Position numbers and translations under genes: made by a program. The notes under the pieces were generated by a model that did not search any database, had not been told where the DNA came from, and saw only the letters and a program-made list of their open reading frames with translations. Shown here piece by piece: positions 9,664 through 17,643 of a stretch of 64,000 nt of DNA (positions are counted from its first letter, which is position 1; the number at the start of each line of letters is the position of its first letter). The stretch covers positions 124,001-188,000 of the forward strand of contig NZ_JAKKCM010000008.1 of assembly GCF_021728395.1 (NCBI RefSeq). The letters run 5' to 3'. This stretch comes from Vibrio sp. J1-1. GTDB lineage: Bacteria; Pseudomonadota; Gammaproteobacteria; Enterobacterales; Vibrionaceae.

Positions 9664-11012
9664 TGAGTGAGTTGCCGAAAGGGTGGATAGACGCCAGAGT
9701 TTCAGAAGTAGCTAAAGTTGAAAGTGGCGTAGGTTTTCCTAAGAAATTTCAAGGTATGGAAACTGATCATTTGCCAGTATACAAAGTTGGGGATATTTCT
9801 AGGTCTGTTCAAAGTGGTGAGTCATCCTTAAACTCTTCATCTAACTATATTGATGAATCAACTAGATTAGCAATGAAAGGTAAAATATATCCTGAAGGTA
9901 GTACGCTTTTTGCAAAAATCGGAGAAGCGTTAAAGCTTAATCGTAGAGGATTTTTATCTAGAGCTGGATTAGCTGACAATAATGTTATGGGCGTTATTCC
10001 TGATAAGCTTACTAAAGGTAAGTATTTGTATTACTTACTTAAAACGGTTGATCTGTCATCTTTTTCAAGATCATCTGCTGTTCCCTCCATTAGAAAAGGA
10101 GATGTAGAAGATCTAACAGTACCACTTCCCCCACTACCCGAACAAAAACGCATCGTTGAAAAACTCGATGAAGTATTGGCACAGGTTGACACCATCAAAG
10201 CCCGTTTAGATGGTATTCCTGATTTGCTAAAACGCTTCCGCCAATCGGTACTCGCTTCCGCAGTTTCAGGGAAGTTGATACCTGTCAATGAATCGAGGAT
10301 CGTAAAAGTAGGGGATATATCAGAAGACATTAGATATGGCACTTCCAAAAAGTGTGATTATAAGGGAGGAAGTACTCCTGTAATTCGTATTCCTAATATA
10401 GGTGACAGAAGGCTAGATATATCAGATTTAAAATCGGCAGACTTTACTGAGAAAGAACTTGATAAATTAACGCTTCAGTCAGGGGATATCTTGGTGATTC
10501 GTTCTAACGGTAGTTTGGACCTAGTAGCTAAACCAGCAATAGTTGAGCCTCAGTACGAAGGTTTTCTATATGCGGGTTACTTGATTCGAATTAGATGTGA
10601 TAGAGAGCTAATCTTACCTAGTTTCCTACTAAACGTGTTGAGCTCTAGGGTTGTTAGGGATGTTGTTGAACTAGGCGCACGTTCAACAAGTGGAGTTAAT
10701 AATATTAACTCGAAAGAATTAGCGGCTTTGGAGTTTGTACTGCCTTCAATGGATGAACAAAAAGAGATTGTCCGCTTAGTCGACCAATATTTCGCATTCG
10801 CTGACACCATCGAAGCACAAGTGAAAAAAGCGCAGGCGAGGGTAGATAGCCTGACTCAAAGCATTTTAGCCAAAGCCTTCCGTGGTGAACTTGTCCCGCA
10901 AAATGATGACGACGAACCTGCTGAAGTGCTGCTAAAGCGAATTGCTCAGGCTCGTAAAGAGGCTGAGGCATTGGCGAAAGCCGCAAAGAAGGCTGGAAAG
11001 AAAAAAGCCTAG
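9663..11012 (+). CDS. hsdS: Type I restriction-modification specificity subunit S
   Basis: A 449-residue DNA-recognition subunit with two target recognition domains, about residues 1-150 and 215-360. Each is followed by a conserved helical spacer containing the PLPEQKRIVEKLDE motif (near 160) or the related SMDEQKEIVRLVDQ motif (near 362). The two half-sites of the bipartite target are read by the two TRDs, so the sequence specificity cannot be inferred here. The C-terminal tail is Lys/Ala-rich (KAAKKAGKKKA). It overlaps hsdM by one base. The TRD regions have a different, more AT-rich base texture than hsdM by eye, as expected for exchangeable recognition domains. Confidence 0.94.
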   Translation: MSELPKGWIDARVSEVAKVESGVGFPKKFQGMETDHLPVYKVGDISRSVQSGESSLNSSSNYIDESTRLAMKGKIYPEGSTLFAKIGEALKLNRRGFLSRAGLADNNVMGVIPDKLTKGKYLYYLLKTVDLSSFSRSSAVPSIRKGDVEDLTVPLPPLPEQKRIVEKLDEVLAQVDTIKARLDGIPDLLKRFRQSVLASAVSGKLIPVNESRIVKVGDISEDIRYGTSKKCDYKGGSTPVIRIPNIGDRRLDISDLKSADFTEKELDKLTLQSGDILVIRSNGSLDLVAKPAIVEPQYEGFLYAGYLIRIRCDRELILPSFLLNVLSSRVVRDVVELGARSTSGVNNINSKELAALEFVLPSMDEQKEIVRLVDQYFAFADTIEAQVKKAQARVDSLTQSILAKAFRGELVPQNDDDEPAEVLLKRIAQARKEAEALAKAAKKAGKKKA

Positions 11013-11060
11013 TGTACTAATGGGAAGGTCCAAACTAACAACAGGTAAGTGTGCAGTGGC

Positions 11061-11933
11061 ATGAGTGAATCGAAGAACAACAAATGGTTTAAATCAGTGG
11101 TGATTCTGGTCATTTTTGCCATTGCAATGAGCCAGCTTTTAGAAAGAACCTTAGTTTGGAATTATCAGGAAGACAGTATTACAGGTGCTTTCACCATCTA
11201 TGGCATAGCAAGAGCGTTAAACGCCGCGATATCCATGCTGCAGGGCACCGATATCAGTGTTGTGGTTGTGTCGGTATCTGTCGGTGAGTTACTTGACCCC
11301 ATTAACGATTTGATAGAGCGATTCTCATGGATTGTGATGATGGCAATCGCATCACTGGGTATTCAGAAAGTTTTGCTATCTGTCGTGGTATCAAAGGCTG
11401 CGAGTCTATTATTAGGAGCGGTTGTTGCTGGATATCTCGCGACACTGTGGTACAAGCCATTCGCTAAGTATCGTAATGTCAGCTTCAAAGCCATCTGTAT
11501 TCTGTTCTTTATCCGTTTTTCTCTATCAATGGTCTTCATATGTAACTTTGCGCTGGATGTTTACTATTTTAGCGATCAGAAAAATACAGCAGAGGCAGCG
11601 TTGGTTAATACACAAACGGTTATCGCAAGTAATGCAGCTATTGCTATAGAGAACGATAGTGAGGAATCTGATGGCTGGTTTGAAAAGGCAAAAAAGACCT
11701 TTAATGAAACAAAAGGGAGTTTTACTGACGTTGAGGATAAAGTCGCTGGTATTACCGGCAGTGTAGAAAATTCCATATCATCGTTATTAGACTTGATTGT
11801 GTTTTATATATTGCAAACCGTGCTACTGCCAATCGCGTTTTTGTTTGCTTTTTATAAAGTCTTGAGGCTGATGTTAGCTATGGATTTCACAACGACAAAA
11901 GGTTCTGAAAGCGAACAACGATTGGCTTGTTAA
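11061..11933 (+). CDS. Hypothetical multi-pass membrane protein
   Basis: About 290 residues from the ATG at 11061; an in-frame GTG at 11049 would add four residues. Hydrophobic stretches suggest five or six membrane helices: residues about 12-30, 95-115, 115-135, 140-170 and 240-275. Between the last two lies a polar, probably coiled loop of about 70 residues (DGWFEKAKKTFNETKGSF). I recognise no family. It starts 48 bp after hsdS on the same strand and is separated by about 90 bp from the next membrane gene. The position inside a defence island and next to a second membrane protein makes a defence or abortive-infection role possible, but this is inference from context only. Confidence 0.7.
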   Translation: MSESKNNKWFKSVVILVIFAIAMSQLLERTLVWNYQEDSITGAFTIYGIARALNAAISMLQGTDISVVVVSVSVGELLDPINDLIERFSWIVMMAIASLGIQKVLLSVVVSKAASLLLGAVVAGYLATLWYKPFAKYRNVSFKAICILFFIRFSLSMVFICNFALDVYYFSDQKNTAEAALVNTQTVIASNAAIAIENDSEESDGWFEKAKKTFNETKGSFTDVEDKVAGITGSVENSISSLLDLIVFYILQTVLLPIAFLFAFYKVLRLMLAMDFTTTKGSESEQRLAC

Positions 11934-12023
11934 TAGGGAGAAATAGCAGCTCTTCTTATGGGGTGTAGTTAAACTTACTCGCTCTGGTAAACAGATTATT
12001 TTAATAAAATGTTGGATAGGGAT

Positions 12024-12515
12024 ATGCAAGATAATAAAAATTTAGGTGCGTCAATTTGGAAGTGGTTAAAGTTCACTGTGAAGTGGCTTTGGCTATTGGC
12101 TATGTTTGTTCTGGGAATCGCGGCGTATGCATTTCTGCCGTTGGAGATATTTGAGTATTCATATTCGGTGTCAGAACTGGACCTGATTGAAACGATATTT
12201 ATCGTTTTATTGGTGATGTTTGCTTACCACTATATAAAACTATGCCGCCGTACAGAAGCGCCGTTTATTCGTAAAGTCATTACCCCTTGGGTACATCAGG
12301 CGTATCTGCTTTTAGTTTTAGTTCTACTGGGGATTGTCGCAGTACAATTTTCCGAATTGGAATTTGATGATTTTGAAACAATGCCATTGATGGATTTTGT
12401 CAGCTATGTATTGATGTCAATGACACTGTTGTATAGCTATAAGCGAATGAATAAATATCCTGGCAAGCAAGTGATAGCAGTAGAAGCAGTCGCTAAAGAA
12501 GGAGCCGTAGAATGA
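12024..12515 (+). CDS. Hypothetical inner-membrane protein
   Basis: About 163 residues from the ATG at 12024, which has a GGATAGGG ribosome-binding site just upstream. An in-frame ATG at 12009 without a ribosome-binding site adds five residues. Four hydrophobic segments are visible, at roughly residues 15-38, 52-72, 90-107 and 118-135, with short acidic loops (ELEFDDFETM). I do not recognise a family. The stop overlaps the start of the following exported protein by 4 bases (ATGA), and that gene overlaps the next by 10 bases, so these three genes form one tight operon. Confidence 0.7.
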   Translation: MQDNKNLGASIWKWLKFTVKWLWLLAMFVLGIAAYAFLPLEIFEYSYSVSELDLIETIFIVLLVMFAYHYIKLCRRTEAPFIRKVITPWVHQAYLLLVLVLLGIVAVQFSELEFDDFETMPLMDFVSYVLMSMTLLYSYKRMNKYPGKQVIAVEAVAKEGAVE

Positions 12516-12868
12516 AACGTATCTATTTTTTAACAGGTCTCCTTTTATTATCTGTAGGGCAAACGAGTTATGCCTTTGAGCACACTTCAGCGAAGCCGGG
12601 AGATGTGGCATTTTTGGTATCGTCATGTCGGGAATATATAGAGTTATATAAAAAGAAAGATGACCCACGTTTTGGTGCTTACCTCACAACATCAAAAGAA
12701 GAGAGTTTTCGCGCAGGTTACTGTCTGGGAGCGGTAATGCACACGAATAATACCTGTCGTTACGGGTATGGTTCTCAATCGGTTTATCGATCGGCAGAAG
12801 TGATTGCGTCAATTGAAGATAGTTATTACTCAGAAACCAAACTGTTGGAAGATACTGTATGCCGTTAG
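12512..12868 (+). CDS. Exported small protein, Rap1a/Tai immunity-like
   Basis: A 118-residue protein with a clear signal peptide (MKRIYFLTGLLLLSVGQTSYA, cleavage probably after residue 21). The mature part has four Cys, including SCREYIELY near residue 47 and SFRAGYCLGAVMH near residue 73. The latter matches the pattern of the Rap1a/Tai family, periplasmic proteins best known as immunity proteins of T6SS amidase effectors, although many members are of unknown function. No amidase effector is seen nearby. It is translationally coupled to the membrane protein before it and the soluble protein after it. The family call is tentative and rests on the short motif and the signal peptide. Confidence 0.6.
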   Translation: MKRIYFLTGLLLLSVGQTSYAFEHTSAKPGDVAFLVSSCREYIELYKKKDDPRFGAYLTTSKEESFRAGYCLGAVMHTNNTCRYGYGSQSVYRSAEVIASIEDSYYSETKLLEDTVCR

Positions 12869-13557
12869 TCAATACCAATCAGGCGGTGCAGCAGTTGTTT
12901 GGTGTTGACGGTAAACAGCTCCGTTCTAAAGCTAACAGTTATTTACGCAATGGTACGATTCCGTCATCGGCAGTGGTCGATGACGGATTTTCTGATTCCG
13001 ATTTGGGTATGCGAGGTAAAAAGCTGCTCAAATCACAAGCAGTAGATTGTTTGTTTAATGCCTTAGTGTTGGATGCTTTTTTCAATGATACTAAGCATGT
13101 TAAAGAGATCTTTGAAAAAGAATCAACCAGAACTGAAGCTGCCAAACTGTGCGAAGAAGTTTTGCTCAAAGCGCAATTTGTGGATATCAACTCAAAGTTA
13201 ACCAGTGAGGCTCAGCTATTCCTTCACCAGCTTAGTGATGCAAAGTTTGTCCTGCGTGATACTCGACTAATCAGCCCGTTTGTAGAGCAGCGACTACCGC
13301 AAATGGATATCGCTATGCTGAATACTGGGTTGCTCTACCATTTACTTCGTTCCCAGCGTTTAGCGCTTTCTCATAAAGAGTCACTGCTTCTTTGCTTATT
13401 GGAAGACGATCTTGCTGGTGCTGTGAGTATCGCTGACCAATTAGATGCGGCATTACTGGCCGATGATCAGCTATTAGCCGCTTTGGTTATGCGGGTTCGC
13501 CAAGATTTTCAGGAAGCGCAATCTTTTAACTCTCTATTAAATATTCTGCCTAACTAA
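12859..13557 (+). CDS. Hypothetical helical protein, last gene of three-gene unit before viperin
   Basis: A 232-residue soluble protein, mostly predicted helical, Leu- and Ala-rich in the C-terminal half (SLLLCLLEDDLAGAVSIADQ), with no signal peptide, Cys pair or recognised catalytic motif. The N-terminal part contains LRSKANSYLRNGTIP, which could be part of a small DNA-binding or scaffold domain, but I cannot support a family. It overlaps the upstream gene by 10 bases and is followed after 63 bp by viperin. That short interval is packed with inverted repeats, so this gene and viperin may belong to one transcript with a regulatory element in between. Confidence 0.65.
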   Translation: MPLVNTNQAVQQLFGVDGKQLRSKANSYLRNGTIPSSAVVDDGFSDSDLGMRGKKLLKSQAVDCLFNALVLDAFFNDTKHVKEIFEKESTRTEAAKLCEEVLLKAQFVDINSKLTSEAQLFLHQLSDAKFVLRDTRLISPFVEQRLPQMDIAMLNTGLLYHLLRSQRLALSHKESLLLCLLEDDLAGAVSIADQLDAALLADDQLLAALVMRVRQDFQEAQSFNSLLNILPN

Positions 13558-13567
13558 AAAACGCTTT

Positions 13568-13584
13568 TTTGTGCAGTGCACAAA
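13568..13584. promoter_or_regulatory. 17-nt perfect palindrome upstream of viperin
   Basis: TTTGTGCA-G-TGCACAAA has two perfect 8-base arms around a single G. It lies 36 bases before the viperin ATG and just after the preceding stop codon. The size and symmetry fit an operator for a dimeric repressor. An intrinsic-terminator stem is less likely, because no T-run follows on the plus strand. Confidence 0.5.
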
Positions 13585-13586
13585 TC

Positions 13587-13620
13587 AACACTACTCCTAC
13601 TGACCAAAAGGAGTAGTGTT
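13587..13620 (+). promoter_or_regulatory. Inverted repeat that encloses the viperin ribosome-binding site
   Basis: AACACTACTCC and GGAGTAGTGTT are perfect 11-base complements separated by a 12-nt loop. The right arm contains the GGAG of the AAGGAG ribosome-binding site and ends directly at the viperin ATG. In the mRNA the stem would hide the ribosome-binding site, so translation should be low until the stem is opened. This is the geometry of a translational switch, though a protein operator is also possible. Confidence 0.65.
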
Positions 13621-14490
13621 ATGAACAAAGCAAAACAACTTGTAATCAATTATCACATCACTGAAAAATGTAATTACGATTGTCATTACTGTTACGCCAA
13701 ATGGGCGAAACCCAACGAACTTCATCGAAACCTAGATGACATGAAGTTAGTGCTAAATAGACTGGCTGATTACTTTCTTTCCCCAAATTCCATTCATCGA
13801 CAACTCGGTTATCAACGCGTTCGCCTGAATTTTGCCGGTGGTGAGCCATTGCTGTTAAAGCAACGCTTTATCGATGCGCTAGACTACGCTTTAGAGTTAG
13901 GCTTTGATACCTCGATAATTACCAACGGTCATTTAATTACTGACGAATTTATTGCTCAGCATTCTCATAAACTTCAGATGTTAGGTATTAGCTACGATGC
14001 CTGTAGCCTTAATGTTCAGCAGAAAATAGGACGAGCAACCACTTCAGGAAAGGTGTTGTCTCCAGAACGCTTACAGTCAATCTTTCAACAAGTTAAAACG
14101 GTTTCCCCTAAGACAGAGCTAAAAATCAATACAGTCGTTAATCAATTTAATACAGAGGAAGACTTCAACGCTTTAATGGAAGCTATTCAGCCTAACAAAT
14201 GGAAAGTTTTGCGAGTTTTACCGGTATTTGATTCCATCCAAACCATTAGTGATCAGCAGTTTGATGCTTTCGTTGAACGTCACCAATCGGTGTCTCATTT
14301 GATGTCAGTTGAGAATAACGACTCAATGACAAATTCCTATCTAATGCTTAGCCCAGACGGTTCATTTTTCCAGAACGGTAATGGTTCACAAGGCTATTTT
14401 AAGAGTCGTCCTTTGATTTGCACGCCAATAGAAACCGCTTTAGCTGACACGGGCTTTGATGTCGCCAAGTTTGCGCAACGTTACAAGTAG
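13621..14490 (+). CDS. Prokaryotic viperin (pVip), radical-SAM 3'-deoxy-3',4'-didehydro-nucleotide synthase
   Basis: A 289-residue radical SAM enzyme of the viperin family. Viperins dehydrate CTP (and in bacteria also GTP or UTP) to ddh-nucleotides that terminate phage RNA synthesis. The Fe-S cluster motif is ITEKCNYDCHYCYAKW (residues about 12-27), followed by the viperin-typical NFAGGEPLL near 71, IITNGHLI near 100 and GISYDA near 121. The later segments INTVVNQFN near 175, NKWKVLRVLPV near 196 and SYLMLSPDG near 239 match the characteristic C-terminal viperin blocks, also seen in the animal protein. I chose the ATG at 13621 because AAGGAG lies 7 bases upstream; upstream in-frame starts lack this. 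No nucleotide kinase, a frequent partner of pVips, is adjacent. The substrate cannot be told from sequence alone. Confidence 0.9.
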   Translation: MNKAKQLVINYHITEKCNYDCHYCYAKWAKPNELHRNLDDMKLVLNRLADYFLSPNSIHRQLGYQRVRLNFAGGEPLLLKQRFIDALDYALELGFDTSIITNGHLITDEFIAQHSHKLQMLGISYDACSLNVQQKIGRATTSGKVLSPERLQSIFQQVKTVSPKTELKINTVVNQFNTEEDFNALMEAIQPNKWKVLRVLPVFDSIQTISDQQFDAFVERHQSVSHLMSVENNDSMTNSYLMLSPDGSFFQNGNGSQGYFKSRPLICTPIETALADTGFDVAKFAQRYK

Positions 14491-14498
14491 GAGGCTAT

Positions 14499-14783
14499 AT
14501 GAACGCTAAATATGTGAGCGTAAACGGTGGTTCAAAAATAGAAATTGTCGCCTCTAAGGTGTCACCGGTAATAATGGACAAGGCAAAGACGTTAGTGACA
14601 AAAATATTTTCTGACGAGGTTCGTCGAGGTGCAAGACCTAAGGTGATACGACGAAATAAAAGATGGTTAAGTTATAGGATAAACAGGCGATACCGTTTGT
14701 TAGTAAAGCGCAGGTGTTCGACTGTTGGCCCGTACTACTGCATGAGCCACAACGAGTTTGATAAGTGGGTGAACCACCATTAA
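14499..14783 (+). CDS. Small basic ParE-like toxin-fold protein behind viperin
   Basis: A 94-residue, strongly basic protein. The C-terminal half (RRNKRWLSYRINRRYRLLVK ... YYCMSHNEFDKWV) resembles the short ParE-like toxin domain found in many orphan bacterial genes, with the basic strands and the terminal MSH motif. The ATG has a TAGGAGG ribosome-binding site that overlaps the viperin stop region, and the gap is only 8 bases, so it should be translated from the viperin mRNA. No antitoxin-like gene is adjacent. It may be a toxin-like effector, a ribosome- or nucleic-acid-binding partner of viperin, or a passenger; the fold call is tentative. Confidence 0.6.
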   Translation: MNAKYVSVNGGSKIEIVASKVSPVIMDKAKTLVTKIFSDEVRRGARPKVIRRNKRWLSYRINRRYRLLVKRRCSTVGPYYCMSHNEFDKWVNHH

Positions 14784-14895
14784 CACATAAAAATTGAGTT
14801 AATGATATCCAACGAATTCTACATTATGAGATCTGATGCAATCATTTGGGCGATACTTGTTTTAAAACGAACTTCGTAATGTAAAGTAATTTATC

Positions 14896-14937
14896 TTATG
14901 CCTACGATTTAGTATTGAGGATAATTCGTAGGCATAA
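14896..14937. promoter_or_regulatory. Perfect 12-bp inverted repeat upstream of mcrB
   Basis: TTATGCCTACGA and TCGTAGGCATAA are perfect complements separated by 18 nt, ending 58 bases before the chosen mcrB start. The two arms would suit two half-sites of a dimeric regulator, or a leader stem. No T-run follows the right arm, so it is not a normal terminator for the upstream viperin unit. Confidence 0.55.
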
Positions 14938-14995
14938 AGTTTGTGGTTCCTGTGACAGTAGGCTAGTGAAAAAGAACGATAAAACGAGAACAAAA

Positions 14996-17638
14996 ATGAC
15001 CGCTGAAAACAAACAAAACAGAATCAAAAAGCAAAAAGAATTGTGGGATGCGTTCTTAAAGCGCTGGCCAATTGAAAAGCTTAAAGAACTGACGTTGGAA
15101 CAATACGTTTCAACGGATGATCAAGATACGTTTACCTATTGGTTAGAGACGAAAACCAGACCGATAGGCTCTATTCAAGGTAATACATCTGCGAAGTTTG
15201 GTATTTACAAGCGAAACAGGGAAGGTAAAGAGCAAAACGGCATAGCTCACGGGGATATTTATACTTGGCGTACACGTTATGGAGAGAATGAGCAACAAGT
15301 TTTCGACTATGTTAAGAAAGAACTAATTAAAATTTTTGAAGCGGTAAAACGTGGCGACCTAGAAACTATTGACAAGATAGACTTGGCTCCGATGGTGAAA
15401 TGGAAAGTCGCGTTTTTATATCAAGACCCAAATAATCCTATTTTAATAAACACTTTTTTTAAACCAAGGTTACAGATACTAACGTCAAGTAATAATAGCG
15501 CTTCATTTCCTGAACTGTACCGCAAATTAGTTGAAATGAAGGGGAGTGAAGATCTTCTAGAGTTTGGCATTAAGTGTTGGAAAATCGTACATCAAAAACA
15601 AAAAGAGATTGAGCAGAGAGCGATTTTAAATCAGTTTTCCCATGTTGGATCCTTTCAAAATAATCTAGCGAATTGGTCAGAAGATACGAAAGAGTCATTT
15701 TGCTCACTAATTAAAGACGCTCATAAGAATAGCCTAGATGTGTTTACTACTGATATCGCTGATAGTGCGATGATTCGAATTGGCCGTAAAGAATTACACA
15801 GCGAACAAGCAAAAGCAGTATTCGGTCTTTTTACGCCTACTAACGAAGGCATTAAGTTTGAGTTTGCTGGTCAATTTATAGAGAACTCTGGTGTTGAAGA
15901 TGTTTGTAACCAGTTGTACCAACGTTTATGTCAATCTAAAAAGTTTGCAGAGTTCAAGAAACTATTCCCCGTTAAACGAAAACCATATTGGCCGAGTGAT
16001 TATCTAGATAATGATAATGAAAGCCCGGAAGACGACGATGAAATTGGAAAGAATAGACTGATGCTAAACCAACCACCGCTTAACCAAATTTTATATGGTC
16101 CTCCAGGTACAGGTAAAACCTATCATACGATTGAAGCTGCGGTGAATGCTTCTGAGCCTGAATTTGCTTGGGACACTAGGGAAGAGTTAAAAGCTGAGTA
16201 TGATCGTTTAGTTTCTGATAAACGAATTTGTTTTGTTACCTTTCACCAGAGTTATGGATATGAAGAGTTTGTAGAAGGGCTAACAGCAGAAACTACGGAA
16301 GACAAACAAATAGCCTATAGCGTAAAAGACGGTATTTTTAAGTCGATATGTGATGATGCCTCTGTATCAGAGAAGCAAGTGAGCTCTGAAATAAAGAGTA
16401 CTGGCCGAGTCTGGAAATTGTCGATTGAGGGTACACATAAAAACGAAGCGAAAACTTATTGCTTTGAACATGACATTGGAGCAATAGGCTGGGCTGAAAC
16501 AGGTGATCTTTCTGTTGAGGAGAGAAATGAGTATTTCTCCAATCTAGGCTCGAACAACCAAAATTCTTTGCTCTATTTTACCAATGAAATGGTGAAAGGC
16601 GACTTGGTTTTATGTATTGATAGTGCGACATCAGTTGAAGCTGTGGGAGTCGTCACTGGTGATTATCAATATAACGAATCTGGTGTTCCTACTAGAGAAG
16701 ACTTTTGTCATCAGCGAGATATCAAATGGTTAGCGAAAGGCTTTTCCGTCGATTTTAAGTCTATCAATGGTAATAAGCAGTTTAGTCAGCCTACTTGTTA
16801 TCCATTGTGGCGTTTATCCGTTAATGATGTCTTAAGTCATCTTCAATCTTATGACGTCGATATACATGAGTTCGATGATGAAAATAATACACAGCCAAAA
16901 AATAACTATGTTCTAGTTATTGATGAAATAAATCGTGGCAATATCTCAAAGATTTTTGGTGAACTGATTACTCTTATCGAGCCTTCAAAACGTAAAGGAG
17001 CATCGGAAGCTCTTGAGCTTGTCCTACCAAATTCCGGCAAGCCATTTTCAGTCCCAGACAACTTGTTTTTAATTGGCACGATGAATACCGCTGACCGATC
17101 TTTAGCTATGATGGATACAGCGCTTCGACGCCGTTTCGATTTTGTTGAAATGATGCCAAAGCCAGAAGTCTTCGAAGATACAAATAAGCTTCAAGGTATT
17201 GATCTACAGAAGTTACTTCAGGTGCTTAATCAACGTATAGAAATACTCTATGACCGTGAACATACATTAGGTCACGCATTCTTTATGCCTGTCAAAGAAC
17301 TGGTGGATGCTGGTGAAGAAGAGCAGGCGTTTTCTGCATTAGTTTCCGTTTTCCAGAATAAAATCATTCCTCTACTTGAGGAATACTTCTTTGAAGATTG
17401 GAGCAAAATTCGTTTGGTTTTAGCAGACAACCAGAAAAAATCTCAAGAGCTTCAGTTCGTCTCTAAACAAGTTCAGAACACTCAGCAGTTAAACGATTTA
17501 TTTGGCAACAACCACAAGTTGGAACAATATGGTCAGTCCATCACCAAATACACGCTAGCTGATAAAGAGGCTGATGTTTGGAACAAACCTGAGTCATATA
17601 TTGGTATTTATACGACGTTAGTTAGTCCAGCCGAGTAA
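14996..17638 (+). CDS. mcrB: McrB-type GTPase of type IV restriction, with EVE/PUA-like insertion
   Basis: About 880 residues from the ATG at 14996; an in-frame TTG-type extension to 14915 adds a Cys-containing basic stretch that I regard as untranslated. McrB recognises modified DNA and forms GTP-driven AAA+ rings that pair with the McrC nuclease. Residues 1-340 are a family-specific N-terminal region. Walker A GPPGTGKT is near 367, Walker B LVIDEINRGN near 640, sensor GTMNTADRS near 693 and the arginine-finger region LRRRFDF shortly after. Between Walker A and B, about residues 470-620 form a separate domain (GRVWKLSIEG ... GAIGWAETGDLS ... KGDLVLCID) that looks like an EVE/PUA-type modified-base reader. 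Its place inside the AAA+ module is unusual for classical McrB. McrC follows after 5 bases. Confidence 0.9.
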   Translation: MTAENKQNRIKKQKELWDAFLKRWPIEKLKELTLEQYVSTDDQDTFTYWLETKTRPIGSIQGNTSAKFGIYKRNREGKEQNGIAHGDIYTWRTRYGENEQQVFDYVKKELIKIFEAVKRGDLETIDKIDLAPMVKWKVAFLYQDPNNPILINTFFKPRLQILTSSNNSASFPELYRKLVEMKGSEDLLEFGIKCWKIVHQKQKEIEQRAILNQFSHVGSFQNNLANWSEDTKESFCSLIKDAHKNSLDVFTTDIADSAMIRIGRKELHSEQAKAVFGLFTPTNEGIKFEFAGQFIENSGVEDVCNQLYQRLCQSKKFAEFKKLFPVKRKPYWPSDYLDNDNESPEDDDEIGKNRLMLNQPPLNQILYGPPGTGKTYHTIEAAVNASEPEFAWDTREELKAEYDRLVSDKRICFVTFHQSYGYEEFVEGLTAETTEDKQIAYSVKDGIFKSICDDASVSEKQVSSEIKSTGRVWKLSIEGTHKNEAKTYCFEHDIGAIGWAETGDLSVEERNEYFSNLGSNNQNSLLYFTNEMVKGDLVLCIDSATSVEAVGVVTGDYQYNESGVPTREDFCHQRDIKWLAKGFSVDFKSINGNKQFSQPTCYPLWRLSVNDVLSHLQSYDVDIHEFDDENNTQPKNNYVLVIDEINRGNISKIFGELITLIEPSKRKGASEALELVLPNSGKPFSVPDNLFLIGTMNTADRSLAMMDTALRRRFDFVEMMPKPEVFEDTNKLQGIDLQKLLQVLNQRIEILYDREHTLGHAFFMPVKELVDAGEEEQAFSALVSVFQNKIIPLLEEYFFEDWSKIRLVLADNQKKSQELQFVSKQVQNTQQLNDLFGNNHKLEQYGQSITKYTLADKEADVWNKPESYIGIYTTLVSPAE

Positions 17639-17643
17639 CTGCT

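Noticed and set aside
14915-14995. Extended N-terminus of McrB
   Set aside because: The extra 27 residues overlap the inverted repeat upstream of mcrB and start at a non-ATG codon. The ATG at 14996 is more likely, although it has no strong ribosome-binding site.
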